From: an uncultured Candidatus Melainabacteria bacterium
GTDB taxonomy: Bacteria; Cyanobacteriota; Vampirovibrionia; Gastranaerophilales; Gastranaerophilaceae
Direction: 5' to 3'
DNA length: 48,858 nucleotides
Assembly (NCBI GenBank): GCA_947090755.1
Contig: CAMUPF010000012.1
Span: 1 to 48,858, forward strand
In this document: positions 18,134 through 27,648 of the stretch, piece by piece
How positions within the stretch are numbered: position 1 is the first letter of the stretch
How the letters are laid out: each line of letters starts with the position of its first letter
Made by a program: the position numbers and the translations under genes
The notes under the pieces: model-generated
What the model saw: only the letters and a program-made list of their open reading frames with translations
Told to the model about the DNA's origin: nothing
Databases searched by the model: none

Positions 18134-18931
18134 TCAGGCACCGACCCAGCCGGAGGCAACAACATTTTTGTAGTTAATCGGAAGCGGTGTGATAACGTTT
18201 CTTGCTTCGCGAAGAACTTCAATTGCGTTAGGTGCAGAACCTGAGAAGTGGACTGTGTCTGCTTCTACGTAAGTTCTACCGCCTTCGTTGTTGTACACTT
18301 GTGAGGCTGCGAGTAATTGTTTTAATCTTGTGATTGAAGTTTCTGTGTTTACAATATCTTTTGCGCTGTAGTCGATTGAACCGTCAGCGTTGTAGATTTT
18401 GTTTAAGAAAACTTCTTTTGCAACTTTTACGTTAAGGTCTGATTCAACGCGGGCGATGTTTTCACCTGTTGCGCCGTAGTAAACAAGCCATTGAGAACAT
18501 TTTTTAACGGCTTTAGCAATTGATGCTGAAAAATCATAATTTTCAGCCGCCATTTTATACATAGCACCGTGCGGGCGAACATGTTCGATTTCCATTTTAA
18601 AGCTTTTTGCAAACGACATAATCGCACCGACCTGATAAAGTACAGTTGCTTCAATTTCTTCATCGGATAGGATTACAGGTCTGTTGCCGAACCCCTGAAT
18701 ATCATTAAATCCTATGTGGGCGCCCACAACAACATTGTGGGTCTTAGCCAGTTCTAACGCATTTTTGATGGCTATCGGATCACCGGCATGGAATCCGCAC
18801 GAAATGTTTACCGAACTTACGTAATTAAGAAGTTCAGACTCGGCATCATTCTTATAAACACCGAACATTTGCGCTAAATCGCAGTTAAAATCTATATTTT
18901 TAATAACTTTTCTCTCAAGAGTGTTTTGCAT
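18134..18931 (-). CDS. pxpA: LamB/YcsF family protein (5-oxoprolinase subunit A type)
   Basis: The 265-aa protein has the YcsF pattern FNCDLAQMFGVYKND, VSSVNISCGFHAGDP and VVGAHIGFNDIQGFGNR, with the conserved Asp and His residues of the family. PxpA works with PxpB and PxpC in ATP-dependent hydrolysis of 5-oxoproline to glutamate. Neither partner is in the window, so either they lie elsewhere or this member does another job. Family consensus DLGEgfG is changed to DLAQMFG and GAHPgypD to GAHIGFND, so it is a divergent member. Confidence 0.85.
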   Translation of the reverse strand: MQNTLERKVIKNIDFNCDLAQMFGVYKNDAESELLNYVSSVNISCGFHAGDPIAIKNALELAKTHNVVVGAHIGFNDIQGFGNRPVILSDEEIEATVLYQVGAIMSFAKSFKMEIEHVRPHGAMYKMAAENYDFSASIAKAVKKCSQWLVYYGATGENIARVESDLNVKVAKEVFLNKIYNADGSIDYSAKDIVNTETSITRLKQLLAASQVYNNEGGRTYVEADTVHFSGSAPNAIEVLREARNVITPLPINYKNVVASGWVGA

Positions 18932-19016
18932 ATAAAATCTACCTTAAAACTGTGCTCACAAATAAATTATACTCTCAAAAAATTACGATGGCTATATCTT
19001 TATATAAATTTAAGGT

Positions 19017-19135
19017 GCCCGAGAAATTTTTGCGATAGTTTCGCAAAAATTTGGAGTGGCGTGTTAGACAGCGTAGCCACGGGTTGACCTGCGTGAGCGG
19101 GGCAAGCAGGTGGCGGAGTACTGCTTTTAACGCAT
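19017..19135. repeat. Palindromic intergenic element
   Basis: Two stems are clear: AAATTTTTGCGA...TCGCAAAAATTT (12-bp arms, about 19023-19051) and ACCTGC...GCAGGT (about 19088-19112). The segment CTGCGTGAGC..GGCAAGCAGGT closely resembles part of the leader element of prepilin copy 4 (TTGCGTGAGCAAGACAAGCAGGT on the minus strand near 29540-29562), so the element type also exists outside coding sequence. Confidence 0.6.
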
Positions 19136-19172
19136 TGTAACAAAAAAGATTTTGTGCGGTTTTTTAATTGGT

Positions 19173-19670
19173 ATGATAAATTCGCCGTCATTCAAAATTG
19201 TGCCGCAGGGCAATAAAGTTCTTGAAAGTTTGCAGCTTAAGCATCCGATTGTCGGACGCCTCAATATCGCTACCGAAAAATACGGGAGTTTGCCTAATAG
19301 ATTTATTACCGAACTAAAAAATGTCTGTGGCAAACCTCTTTGTCAGGAAATTTTTGCGTTTAAGCCGGAGTCAAATTCTATTTATGGACATTATATTCAA
19401 ACTGCGACCGAATATAGAAGGGGAAATTTTTCGTTTGGTGAGATTTTGCGGCTTGTAAGTATAATGTTGATGAAAGAAAATAAGGTTTCAAAATTCGATA
19501 TTAACGCAAAAGATACTGCAATCGGGTTTCATGCTAAATATGGGTTTCAAGAAATTGCTCCCCGCAGTAAACGTAGTGTTGATATGAGTCTTAGTATGGA
19601 AGATGTTATTGCCCGCAAAGATTTTTTCGATAATCTTTTTGCTAAACACGGCATAGATTATCGCATATAA
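19173..19670 (+). CDS. Unknown protein, weak GNAT acetyltransferase resemblance
   Basis: From the ATG at 19173 the protein has 165 aa. The C-terminal third contains FDINAKDTAIGFHAKYGFQEI, which resembles the last part of a GNAT domain (A..FYxkxGF), but the acetyl-CoA loop (Q/RxxGxG/A) is not clear. It could be a degenerate or specialised acetyltransferase-like protein. A TTG at 19152 extends the frame by seven codons; neither start has a good ribosome-binding site. It lies just after a palindromic element. Confidence 0.6.
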   Translation: MINSPSFKIVPQGNKVLESLQLKHPIVGRLNIATEKYGSLPNRFITELKNVCGKPLCQEIFAFKPESNSIYGHYIQTATEYRRGNFSFGEILRLVSIMLMKENKVSKFDINAKDTAIGFHAKYGFQEIAPRSKRSVDMSLSMEDVIARKDFFDNLFAKHGIDYRI

Positions 19671-19692
19671 TTATGCCAAGGGGCCTTGCGGC

Positions 19693-21054
19693 TTAATTGT
19701 TCAAGCTATGTATCGGTGCAGGAATTCTTCCGCCTCTTCTTACAAAGATTTCCGGCGAAAGTGTGTTTACAGGCATTATCGGTGCTTCTCCAAGAAGGCC
19801 GCCGTAATAAATTTTATCACCTACGTCTTTTCCCACTGCAGGAATCACGCGAACCGCGGTTGTTTTTTTGTTAATCATACCGATTGCCATTTCATCGGCA
19901 ATTATTCCTGCGATAACATCTGCAGTTGTTTTGCCCGGAATCGCTATCATATCAAGCCCGACGGAGCACACGGAAGTCATTGCTTCAAGTTTGTCAAATG
20001 TTAAATAACCCTTTGTTGCGGCTTCAATCATACCTGCGTCTTCTGATACAGGAATAAATGCTCCTGATAGTCCGCCGACGTAAGAACTTGCCATAATCCC
20101 GCCTTTTTTAACCGCATCATTGAGCATTGCAAGTGCGGCGGTTGTTCCATGAGCGCCCGCGTGTTCAAGCCCCATCGCCTGAAAAATTCCCGCAACGCTG
20201 TCGCCTTCGGCCGGTGTCGGGGCGAGTGATAAATCAATTACGCCAAACGGGATATCAAGACGATCTGCAAGTTTGCGGCCGATAAGTTCTCCGGTTGTCG
20301 TGATTTTGAACGCTGTTTTTTTGATGGTGTTTGCCAGAACGCTCATATCTGCGTTTTGCGGTAATGCTTCGATTGCCGCTCTGACAACTCCGGGGCCTGA
20401 AACCCCTACGTTTAGGGCGCATTCAGGTTCTGACATCCCGCAGTAGGCGCCTGCCATAAACGGGTTATCGTTTACAGAATTACAGAAACAAACCAGTTTT
20501 GCCGCTCCGATTCCGTCGCGGTCGGCTGTAAGGCGTGCCGCTTCTTTTATTGTTTCGGCCATTTTCAAAACCGCGTCCATATTGATTCCTGCCTTTGATG
20601 TTGCAAGGTTCACTGATGAACAAAGGCATTCAGTCTGTGCCAGGGCTTCCGGAATACTTTCAATTAAAAGTCTGTCGCCTCTTGTAAATCCTTTTTCAAC
20701 CAGCGCAGAAAATCCGCCGATAAAATTAACGCCAACGCTTCTTCCTGCCTCATCAAGAGTTTTCGCAATCCTTACATAATCAGGATTCTTGCAAGCCTCG
20801 CCAATCAGCGAAATCGGGGTTACTGCGATACGTTTATTAATAATCGGGATAGAATAATCGTTTTCCAGTTCTCCGGCGTATTCGCAAAGGTTTTTCGCGT
20901 ATTTTGTAATCTTATTATAAATATTGTCGCAAACCTCATTGATATCAGGCGAAATGCAATCACGAAGACTTATTGCCATCGTAACTGTTCTGATATCAAG
21001 ATTATGAAGTTTAATCATATTAATTGTTTCTAAAATAGAATGTTCATTAATCAT
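19693..21054 (-). CDS. PFL-like DUF711 (UPF0210) protein
   Basis: This 453-aa protein matches the DUF711/UPF0210 family, distantly related to pyruvate formate-lyase-like folds but without the glycyl-radical motif; no enzymatic reaction is firmly known. Visible features are [20 protein letters not shown] at the N-terminus, [53 protein letters not shown] and DMIAIPGKT. In many genomes a small ACT-domain gene precedes it; here it instead overlaps the end of a MotB-like gene by 8 nt. Confidence 0.9.
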   Translation of the reverse strand: MINEHSILETINMIKLHNLDIRTVTMAISLRDCISPDINEVCDNIYNKITKYAKNLCEYAGELENDYSIPIINKRIAVTPISLIGEACKNPDYVRIAKTLDEAGRSVGVNFIGGFSALVEKGFTRGDRLLIESIPEALAQTECLCSSVNLATSKAGINMDAVLKMAETIKEAARLTADRDGIGAAKLVCFCNSVNDNPFMAGAYCGMSEPECALNVGVSGPGVVRAAIEALPQNADMSVLANTIKKTAFKITTTGELIGRKLADRLDIPFGVIDLSLAPTPAEGDSVAGIFQAMGLEHAGAHGTTAALAMLNDAVKKGGIMASSYVGGLSGAFIPVSEDAGMIEAATKGYLTFDKLEAMTSVCSVGLDMIAIPGKTTADVIAGIIADEMAIGMINKKTTAVRVIPAVGKDVGDKIYYGGLLGEAPIMPVNTLSPEIFVRRGGRIPAPIHSLNN

Positions 21055-21745
21055 GGAAACTTACAAACCCCATTCTTGATAAAATATCAAATGTTTTAAC
21101 TTTTAATTTCAATTCTACGCGACGGCTTTTGTCAAAGTCTTCAACTCCGTCTACAAGCACCGGATCAGAATAGCTTCTGCCTTCAACAACAAGCATTTTG
21201 CGCAGTTTGTCTTCATACATTTTGTTAAAATTGGTTCTGAAAATGTATTCGGCAACAGAATTGGCACGTTGAAGACTCAGTGTCATATTCCTCACATACT
21301 GTTCGTTTTCGGTTGAAAGGTTTGCGAATTGTTGTGAATCCGTGTGGCCTTGAACGACAATATTCGTGATGTTAGATTCAAGTTCTGCGTTGGCAAATAT
21401 GTTTTCTATGTAAATCGGAACGAGTTTGTCAAGGTATTGTTTACCCTTCGGTGAAAGTACGTAACTGTTAACCTCAAACAGTTCCAAATCTGAAATTTTA
21501 ACATCCCCCGTCATTGCGTCAACTTTGGCGTCAATATTTGCTTCTTTCAGCTTTTCGACCAGTTCTTTAGATGCTTCCATCTGTGATTGCTTAGCTTTTA
21601 CAGAATCCTGTGTAAACCCTGTCATCGCAAGCACAAACAATACCATGAAGATAATCGCCAGACCTAATAACAAGTCTGACATTGTCGTCCAGAAAATATT
21701 ACCTTCACCGGCGGCTTCTTTCCCGCCCTTTTTTCTCATTAGCAT
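21047..21745 (-). CDS. MotB/OmpA-type protein: one membrane helix plus peptidoglycan-binding domain
   Basis: The 232-aa protein has a short N-terminus, one membrane helix ([19 protein letters not shown] near residues 22-42) with the Asp at its start that carries protons in MotB-like stators, a linker, and an OmpA-like domain ([11 protein letters not shown]...[12 protein letters not shown], residues about 130-215). It should pair with the MotA-like protein encoded 22 nt upstream to form a proton-driven 5:2 motor anchored to the cell wall. No flagellar genes are nearby, so its role is probably not swimming. Confidence 0.85.
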   Translation of the reverse strand: MLMRKKGGKEAAGEGNIFWTTMSDLLLGLAIIFMVLFVLAMTGFTQDSVKAKQSQMEASKELVEKLKEANIDAKVDAMTGDVKISDLELFEVNSYVLSPKGKQYLDKLVPIYIENIFANAELESNITNIVVQGHTDSQQFANLSTENEQYVRNMTLSLQRANSVAEYIFRTNFNKMYEDKLRKMLVVEGRSYSDPVLVDGVEDFDKSRRVELKLKVKTFDILSRMGFVSFHD

Positions 21746-21767
21746 TGTTTGTTACCTTTAAAAATTT

Positions 21768-22667
21768 TTAGAACAAATCATCAACATCATCAGTTTTCTT
21801 AGCGGTTTCCTTAAGCTGTTTGTTCATCTGGTTGATACCGAAAATAAGGTTTTCCAGATACGGAACAAGGTTGCTTGCAATACCTGAATTCAACGCTACT
21901 TTGAAGTTGGCCGGAAGCATTGAGAGCAGATTGGATATTGAATTATTCTGTATTTTTGTTTCTTTCAACAGTTCAAGCAGGAATTTTTCGGACGAAATAT
22001 TGTCGAATAATTTTGCCATCATGTCTTCAGCCGCCGCAAGTTTCCTTCTGATCATCATTGCGAACAGAGCGTTTTCCATAATCATAAAAGTAAGTGACGC
22101 ACCTACCGCGATAACGGAAACGAGCGCTGCGACCTGCATGGAACTCATAAGGTTCGCAACTGAGGCAACGGTTCTTTCCTGAGTAGAAAAGTCGATTTTA
22201 CCGAACGCGATTGCGATGTTTAAGAATGTAAATAACGGCCCGAAACCTGTCAGGATTGTCGGAAATGTGCCGATTAATTTAGCGTTAAATTGTTTTGACG
22301 CTAAAGTATCTTCGTTAAAGAAATAAAGCGGATCAACGGTTGTTTGAATATTTTGAACAGTTGATGAAACTTCTTTGTATGTAAGTTGATTGTTTTCGTT
22401 TTTTAGGGCAACGGATTCCGAGAAAACAAGCGTATTTTTGAACTCCAGCCACATCGGTGCAACATACGGATTGCTGCACATCCATTCATCAATCTCGTTG
22501 AACCTGAAATTTAAGTCATTTTTCTTGAACTTCGAAATGAAATCGTTAAATACAACGAGGTTCTTACCGACTTTTTTGTAAGATTTGATTGTATAGCAGG
22601 TTGCAAATACAAAAGTCGAAAGAACGATTAAAATAGGCGGGTCTTGAAAAATATGTGCTAAATTCAT
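21768..22667 (-). CDS. MotA/ExbB/ZorA-like channel protein
   Basis: The 299-aa membrane protein has an N-terminal helix (ILIVLSTFVFATCYTI), a cytoplasmic stretch, then GTFPTILTGFGPLFTFLNIA near residue 135 and a further helix pair (AALVSVIAVGASLTFMIMENAL), arranged as in MotA/ExbB/TolQ proteins. With the MotB-like product downstream it should form an ion-driven stator. The C-terminal 100 residues are helical. The GTFxG..G pattern resembles ZorA of Zorya, but the tail is far shorter and no zorC, zorD or zorE gene is present. Confidence 0.8.
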   Translation of the reverse strand: MNLAHIFQDPPILIVLSTFVFATCYTIKSYKKVGKNLVVFNDFISKFKKNDLNFRFNEIDEWMCSNPYVAPMWLEFKNTLVFSESVALKNENNQLTYKEVSSTVQNIQTTVDPLYFFNEDTLASKQFNAKLIGTFPTILTGFGPLFTFLNIAIAFGKIDFSTQERTVASVANLMSSMQVAALVSVIAVGASLTFMIMENALFAMMIRRKLAAAEDMMAKLFDNISSEKFLLELLKETKIQNNSISNLLSMLPANFKVALNSGIASNLVPYLENLIFGINQMNKQLKETAKKTDDVDDLF

Positions 22668-22762
22668 AAAATCTCCATTATACGGGGTAATTTTATCACG
22701 TCGACAAAGTCTGTGTCAAAGGTAAATGACAAAATTCCACCGTTCGGAGTATAAAGATAAGT

Positions 22763-22784
22763 CGCCGCGGTTTTAACCGCGGCG
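22763..22784. other. Perfect inverted repeat after prepilin copy 3
   Basis: CGCCGCGGTT and AACCGCGGCG flank a 2-nt loop 14 nt beyond the stop of prepilin copy 3. No T run follows, so it may stabilise the mRNA end rather than terminate. Confidence 0.5.
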
Positions 22785-22797
22785 CCACCCTTTGAAT

Positions 22798-23947
22798 TTA
22801 TCGTTTTACGCAGCGAACTGATAGGTTAAGTGTTTTCATATCGGAATTTCTGATTCCGGAAGTATAAAATACATCCCATGCTCGTTCTGAGTTATAAACC
22901 GTTCCGGACCAAATTTTGGTTGTAGTCGTTAAGTTTAAAATATCTTTATTTATAAGCATCGCAGAAAGTTCGTCAATATTTGGTAGGCGGGATTCAGAAT
23001 CCGCGGTTGTACATAATTTTGCTGCATTAGGCCATGTCGCCGTTCCTGCGTTATTGGCTGATGAAGGCATTGGAGCGACAACCAGAGAGTCAGTCGCGTT
23101 AAAAACTGTCATAATGCCTATGTCTTTGCCTACCGTGTTTGGCCCTTTGTTACCATTTAAGTCGTAAATAAAGTTAACACACATATTTGACTGTGGGAAT
23201 CCGAATACATTTCCATAAGCTGTCAAGCTTTCCTGATTTAAATATTGTGTGCTGCAGGACTGATTATAGTATGCAACAATGCTTTCCCCGTTTTGGGTTT
23301 CAAAAGCCGCGGCCTTAGTATCTTGTGTCGTGTATGAACTTCCTGAGTATGCGATACTTCTAAAGTATGAGTTTAGTTCATAAAGTGTTGTTGGTAATGA
23401 AATTATTGACCCTGCCATGTTGGTAAAAGATGAAACTGTTCCGCAATCGGCTAAATGAGTGTTGTCGCAAATGTTGTTGATTTTAAGTACTTTTGCCAAC
23501 CCTTCTGTCAAAAAAGTTTCGGTGGCTGTGTCGATTGCGGAAGCTGATTCCGTTGCTTCTGCTATTGTTCCGTACCCGTTAAGTGCGGGCATTAGGGCTA
23601 TTGCTTGTGAAAAACGCGCGTAAAGTGCTTTTCGCTGAGTGTTCCAAGTCCGCTCGTTAATATTACCTGTTAATGATGGTAATGTAATCGCGGCGACCAC
23701 GCCGATGATTGTTAATGAGAGCAATATCTCCGCCATGGTGAATGCCAAGCCGAGCAGAGCCACGGAGCAAGGCTTGCCTTGCGAAGAGACGAGCGTGCGA
23801 CGGTCAAGACCGCGCTCTTGACCGCTAACGCGAGCGGTGGCGTTTAACGCGAGGCGCAGTACCGGCGTTGCGTTAGCGTGCTCGGCTTGCCCCCCCCCCC
23901 CTACTGTTCAGGCCCATATTACAAGGGTTTTCAGCTTTTGTGTTCAT
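22798..23947 (-). CDS. Phase-variable prepilin, copy 3, with in-frame palindromic insert (out of frame as assembled)
   Basis: The ATG at 23947 follows GGAGGTATATAAT. Fifteen codons run to AACAGTA, then 12 G. With 12 G the frame ends after five more codons (CGC TAA). With 11 (or 14) G it stays open through a 144-nt insert and into LGLA|FTMAEILLSLTIIG, giving a leader of about 68 residues. The mature part has NNICDNTHLADCG, YDLNGNKGPNTVGKDIG, RLPNIDELSAM and NLSVRCVKR. Ala rather than Gly is at -1. A GTG at 23763 is in frame inside the insert but lacks a ribosome-binding site. The ectodomain differs strongly from the other copies between the conserved blocks. Confidence 0.85.
23746..23889 (-). 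mobile_element. 144-bp palindromic element in prepilin leader, with 11-bp terminal inverted repeats
   Basis: CAAGCCGAGCA at one end (23746-23756) is the exact reverse complement of TGCTCGGCTTG at the other (23879-23889). The length is 48 codons. Its plus strand aligns with the element at 32378-32524 (GAGCAGAGCCACG, GACGAGCG.GCGACGG, ACCGCGCT.TTG.CCGC, TGGCGTTTAACGCGA), but the prepilin here reads the opposite strand. Mobility is inferred from its repeats and orientations; it encodes no transposase. Confidence 0.75.
23890..23901 (-). repeat. 12-base homopolymer in prepilin leader (copy 3)
   Basis: Twelve C on the plus strand, G in the gene, lie directly beside the palindromic element. Eleven or fourteen would open the frame. 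Confidence 0.9.
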
Positions 23948-23975
23948 ATTATATACCTCCAATTTTTACCTTTTT

Positions 23976-24004
23976 ATTTTAAACTGTTTTTCAGTCCGTG
24001 TCAA
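23976..24004 (-). promoter_or_regulatory. Prepilin promoter, copy 3
   Basis: Minus-strand TTGACA (23999-24004), 17-nt spacer, TAAAAT (23976-23981), in the same context as copies 2 and 4. The -35 box abuts the T run of the metK terminator. Confidence 0.8.
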
Positions 24005-24035
24005 TAAAAAATCGGCGGAGAATTTCCCCGCCGAT
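24005..24035 (-). terminator. metK terminator
   Basis: ATCGGCGG and CCGCCGAT form a stem 15 nt beyond the metK stop, followed on the minus strand by six T. Confidence 0.85.
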
Positions 24036-24049
24036 TAAATTTTATTTTA

Positions 24050-25321
24050 TTAGCAGCAAGCTGATGATGAGCAAGCTTGTGATTTTAACGTTTCAGCCTT
24101 ATCAACTGATTCCCAGGGAACGTTGATATCTGTTCTGCCCATGTGGCCGTAGGCTGCAAGTAATTGATAGAATTTACCGCCGTTTTTCGCAGGTAATCCT
24201 CTCAAGTCAAAACCGTTGATGATAGCTGCCGGTCTAAGGTCGAAGTTCTTTTGAACAAGAACTGAAAGTTCTTCGTCAGAAATTTTACCTGTACCGAAAG
24301 TATCAACCATTACAGAAACCGGTTCTGCAACACCGATAGCGTAAGCAAGTTCGATTTCACATTTTTCAGCTAAGCCTGCTGCAACGATGTTTTTAGCAAC
24401 GTATCTTGCGGCGTAAGCAGCAGATCTGTCAACTTTCGTAGGATCTTTTCCAGAGAAAGCGCCGCCGCCGTGACGAGAGTAACCGCCGTAAGTATCAACG
24501 ATGATTTTTCTGCCTGTAAGTCCTGCGTCACCTTGAGGGCCGCCGACTACGAATCTTCCTGACGGGTTAACAAGAATTTTTGTTTCGCTGTCGATTTTGA
24601 TTTCTTCGTTAGCAAAAACTGCGTCAATAACGTATTTTTTGATATCGTTTCTGATGATTTCCTGAACTTTAGAGTTATCGCATTCCCCGTTAATTTCAGG
24701 GTCGTGCTGTGTTGAAATCAATACGGTGTGAATTTTAGCCGGTTTGCCGTTGATGTATTCAACTGTAACCTGAGATTTACCATCCGGTCTGAGGTAGTTA
24801 AGAATACCTTGTTTACGAACCTGTGCTAATTTGTATGATAGTTTGTGTGCAAGGCTGATAGGTAACGGCATTAATTCAGGTGTTTCGTTACAAGCGTAAC
24901 CGAACATAATACCCTGGTCGCCTGCGCCGATTGCTTCTGTTTCAGATACAGAAGTGTCAGCGTTTTCAGAACGGGTTTCAAGCGCTTTATTTACGCCGCC
25001 TGCGATATCGCAAGATTGTTCGTCGATACTTGTTAAAACTGCGCAGGTTTTGTAATCAAAACCGCCGCCTTCTCTGCCGATATAACCGATATTTTTAATG
25101 GTGTTTCTAACAACCTGCGGAATATCTACGTAACAATCAGAAGTAATTTCACCGCAAACTAAAGCCATACCTGTTGTAACGGTAGTTTCTGCGGCAACTC
25201 TTGATTGAGGGCATTTTGTTAAAAGTGAGTCAAGGATTGCGTCTGAAATTTGGTCACAAACCTTGTCAGGGTGTCCTTCTGTTACTGATTCAGAAGTGAA
25301 TAAAAAGTTTTTGTTTGACAT
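24050..25321 (-). CDS. metK: S-adenosylmethionine synthetase
   Basis: MetK makes SAM from methionine and ATP. The 423-aa protein starts with [20 protein letters not shown] and contains [12 protein letters not shown], the P-loop-like [19 protein letters not shown] and [16 protein letters not shown], all near their usual positions. The final residues [10 protein letters not shown] form a short cysteine-rich tail not typical of the family. A TAAGGAGA site precedes the ATG. I saw no SAM riboswitch in the roughly 150-bp upstream region. Confidence 0.97.
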   Translation of the reverse strand: MSNKNFLFTSESVTEGHPDKVCDQISDAILDSLLTKCPQSRVAAETTVTTGMALVCGEITSDCYVDIPQVVRNTIKNIGYIGREGGGFDYKTCAVLTSIDEQSCDIAGGVNKALETRSENADTSVSETEAIGAGDQGIMFGYACNETPELMPLPISLAHKLSYKLAQVRKQGILNYLRPDGKSQVTVEYINGKPAKIHTVLISTQHDPEINGECDNSKVQEIIRNDIKKYVIDAVFANEEIKIDSETKILVNPSGRFVVGGPQGDAGLTGRKIIVDTYGGYSRHGGGAFSGKDPTKVDRSAAYAARYVAKNIVAAGLAEKCEIELAYAIGVAEPVSVMVDTFGTGKISDEELSVLVQKNFDLRPAAIINGFDLRGLPAKNGGKFYQLLAAYGHMGRTDINVPWESVDKAETLKSQACSSSACC

Positions 25322-25473
25322 CTTTTTCGATTCTCCTTAATTTTTTGACTGGTAAGGTTTTTAATTCCGACCCAGCATTGTAATAATGTATTGCTAAACA
25401 TTTTACAACGGAAAATAGGAAAAATCAAAAAATTTGAGTGTGTCTTTTACAATTCTTAACGGCTAAGAAAGAT

Positions 25474-25755
25474 CTATCCCTGTTTAAAAATTACGCCTTT
25501 GGTGCCTTTCGGGTATTCCCAGCCTAAAGATTTCTTTTCGCAGGCGATTTTGCAGGCGCCGCATTCTAAGCAGTTCTCAAAATTTACCATTAATTCCTGA
25601 CGTTCTTCTGACCATTCGTAGACATGGGCAGGGCAGACGTATTCACAGCATTTACTTTCGCAAATCAGGCAGTCGGCTTGATTCGGGTGAAGATGGCAGT
25701 GGACGTCACAATTATATTTTACTGTTGCTAATTTTTTTTCTATATTTTCGCTCAT
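25474..25755 (-). CDS. fixX: Ferredoxin-like protein FixX
   Basis: This 93-aa protein has two cysteine clusters, CLICESKCCEYVCP near residue 28 and CLECGACKIAC near residue 63, and ends with the FixX signature YPKGTKGVIFKQG. It is the ferredoxin partner of the FixC flavoprotein in electron transfer to quinone. Its ATG overlaps the fixC stop (ATGA), which fixes the start at 25755 rather than the upstream in-frame ATG. Confidence 0.92.
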   Translation of the reverse strand: MSENIEKKLATVKYNCDVHCHLHPNQADCLICESKCCEYVCPAHVYEWSEERQELMVNFENCLECGACKIACEKKSLGWEYPKGTKGVIFKQG

Positions 25756-27050
25756 GGTACGATTATCCCCCAAAGAATTTTTAGAACGCCCCAGATATCT
25801 TTGAATATTTCTAATATGTTACGTCCTATAACGAAATTTTTCAAGAAATTCCAGTATTTTTCGCGTTTAGGAATGCTGTCAACCGAGGTGAAAGATTCAA
25901 AAAACTCGTTAATTTTTTTGAAATAATATCCGAAGAAGGATTCGCGCCGGTCGTGAGCGGCTTCCATTAAGAAACGGTAGGCCTTAAGGTCTTTCAGGAT
26001 AAATGAATTCTCAAGCTTTTCAGAATAAGCGCTAAGGCATTCTTCGCTGAAATCATTTTTTTCGATTGCTTCGATTGCTGTTTCAGCGGCGAGTTTTCCG
26101 CTAATCATCGCAAGGTTTGTACCTTCCCAGTGCAGGTTGTCTACAAGCATTGCCGCATCGCCTGCTATCATTACGCCGTTTGCACAAAGCTGAGGGATTT
26201 TTTTATAACCGCCCTCCGGAATCAGGTGCGCTGAATATTCAAGAAGTTCACCGCCTTTGATTAAAGGCGCGATTGTCGGGTGTTTTTTGATACCTTCAAG
26301 AAGTTCATAAGGTGTAATTTTGTTTTCGGTAAGTTCGTTTAAGGTGATACCAAGGCCTATGCTGACAGAATTTTCGTTTGTATAAAGGAAACCTAAGCCG
26401 AGTTTGCCGAGCATTGAGCCCCCGAAAAGCTGGTAAACACAACCTTCACCATCCTCAAGGTTAAATCTGTCGTTAATTTTTTCTTTATCAAGTTTTATAA
26501 CTTCTTTTACGCTGAGAGCAACATCTTTTGTTTCAATGTCGTCGCGAAGTCCGATTTGTCTTGCCAGAAGGGAGTTTACACCGTCCGCCAGAATTACAAG
26601 CTTAGCGCCGATATCTTCAAGTTCAGTTTTAACGCCGACTACAAAACCTTCTTCTACGATAAGCTCTTTTACTACGGTTTCTTCAACAATAATTACACCG
26701 GCTTTTTTCGCTTCATCTGCCATCCAGCGGTCGAATTTCGCGCGGATTACGGTGTAGCTGGAGGCTTCGGCATTTTTATTATTATATGAAACAACGGTTG
26801 AGTCTTCTTCGCCAAGAATTGCATATTTATGCATAATATTTTTTCTTTCAAGCGGCGCAGAGGTTTCAAAGTCAGGAAAAATTTCTTTTGTCGGTTTTGT
26901 GTAAATCGCGCCGCCAAAAACATTTTTGGCACCGGAGAATCTTCCGCGCTCAATTAAAATAACCTTCAAACCTGCTCTTGCGATTGTGATTGCCGCCGAA
27001 ATTCCGGCCGGCCCGCCGCCAACTACTATTACATCTGTTGTTGTTTCCAT
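25752..27050 (-). CDS. fixC: Electron-transfer flavoprotein:quinone oxidoreductase-type protein FixC
   Basis: The 432-aa FAD protein opens with VIVVGGGPAGISAAITIARAG and ERGRFSGAKNVFGG, and has the ETF-QO-like GDAAMLVDNLHWEGTNLAM block near residue 310. FixC with FixX passes electrons to quinone from the FixAB flavoprotein, and in some anaerobes FixABCX bifurcates electrons. FixA and FixB are not adjacent here. A run of hydrophobic and aromatic residues at the C-terminus (ILEIFKDIWGVLKILWG) may help membrane contact. Confidence 0.92.
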   Translation of the reverse strand: METTTDVIVVGGGPAGISAAITIARAGLKVILIERGRFSGAKNVFGGAIYTKPTKEIFPDFETSAPLERKNIMHKYAILGEEDSTVVSYNNKNAEASSYTVIRAKFDRWMADEAKKAGVIIVEETVVKELIVEEGFVVGVKTELEDIGAKLVILADGVNSLLARQIGLRDDIETKDVALSVKEVIKLDKEKINDRFNLEDGEGCVYQLFGGSMLGKLGLGFLYTNENSVSIGLGITLNELTENKITPYELLEGIKKHPTIAPLIKGGELLEYSAHLIPEGGYKKIPQLCANGVMIAGDAAMLVDNLHWEGTNLAMISGKLAAETAIEAIEKNDFSEECLSAYSEKLENSFILKDLKAYRFLMEAAHDRRESFFGYYFKKINEFFESFTSVDSIPKREKYWNFLKNFVIGRNILEIFKDIWGVLKILWGIIVP

Positions 27051-27093
27051 AATAACCTCTTCTTAACACTATTATAATATAAATTTTTTATTG

Positions 27094-27106
27094 TACAATA
27101 ATAAAT
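27094..27106 (+). promoter_or_regulatory. -10 box of rsmD, apparently leaderless
   Basis: TACAAT (27094-27099) lies 7 nt before the ATG at 27107, with no Shine-Dalgarno sequence. The -35 region is AT-rich and weak. Confidence 0.4.
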
Positions 27107-27631
27107 ATGATAATAACAGCAGGTGAATTTAAAGGGCAAAAAATTGTTGCGCCCGATGAAAAAATAACGCGTCCGACGCTTTCGAAGGTTCGGATGGCAG
27201 TTTTTAATACACTGCAAGCTCTGATTGATTTTGAGGGTAAAAGTTTTTATGATATGTACGCCGGTTCCGGAATTATGGGCATTGAAGCGCTTTCGCGCGG
27301 TTTTGTGAAACTCGTTGCGACCGAAAAGAACCCCAAAGCTGCACAAATACTGAAAAATAATTATAAAAAGTTTTCTTCTAAACGTCTGATTGATTTTATA
27401 ATGGGCGACGCGTTGAAAGTCGCTGCCAAACAGAATGAAAAGTTTGACGTTGTTTACATTGATCCGCCATACTTTTCAGGCGTATACGAAACAAGTCTTG
27501 ACGCAGTAAAAAATATAGCAAGGCTTGTGATACTTGAACACGTAGTGGATGTGGATTTTACGGATTGGGAAGTCTTAAAACAAAAAACTTATGGCGGTAA
27601 AACGATAACATTTTTAAAAAGGCCGGACTAG
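27107..27631 (+). CDS. rsmD: 16S rRNA (guanine-N2)-methyltransferase, RsmD family
   Basis: RsmD methylates G966 of 16S rRNA (E. coli numbering). The 174-aa protein begins MIITAGEFKGQKIVAP and has TRPTLSKVRMAVFNTL, the SAM-binding MYAGSGIMGIEALSRG near residue 50 and the catalytic DVVYIDPPY near residue 120. The size is normal. It is divergent from fixC and its stop codon lies within a hairpin. Confidence 0.93.
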   Translation: MIITAGEFKGQKIVAPDEKITRPTLSKVRMAVFNTLQALIDFEGKSFYDMYAGSGIMGIEALSRGFVKLVATEKNPKAAQILKNNYKKFSSKRLIDFIMGDALKVAAKQNEKFDVVYIDPPYFSGVYETSLDAVKNIARLVILEHVVDVDFTDWEVLKQKTYGGKTITFLKRPD

Positions 27632-27643
27632 GAAGTCCGGCCT
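27620..27643 (-). terminator. Terminator of the response-regulator gene, overlapping the rsmD end
   Basis: AGGCCGGACT and AGTCCGGCCT form a 10-bp stem. On the minus strand it is followed by a T run, so it best serves the regulator gene. Confidence 0.7.
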
Positions 27644-27648
27644 CAATT

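Noticed and set aside
21047-22667. Zorya anti-phage system
   Set aside because: The MotA/MotB-like pair resembles ZorA/ZorB, but ZorA's long tail and zorC, zorD or zorE are absent; the next gene is DUF711.
24040-25470. SAM riboswitch upstream of metK
   Set aside because: The region after 25321 is short and AT-rich with no recognisable SAM-I/II/III core and no terminator-antiterminator pair.
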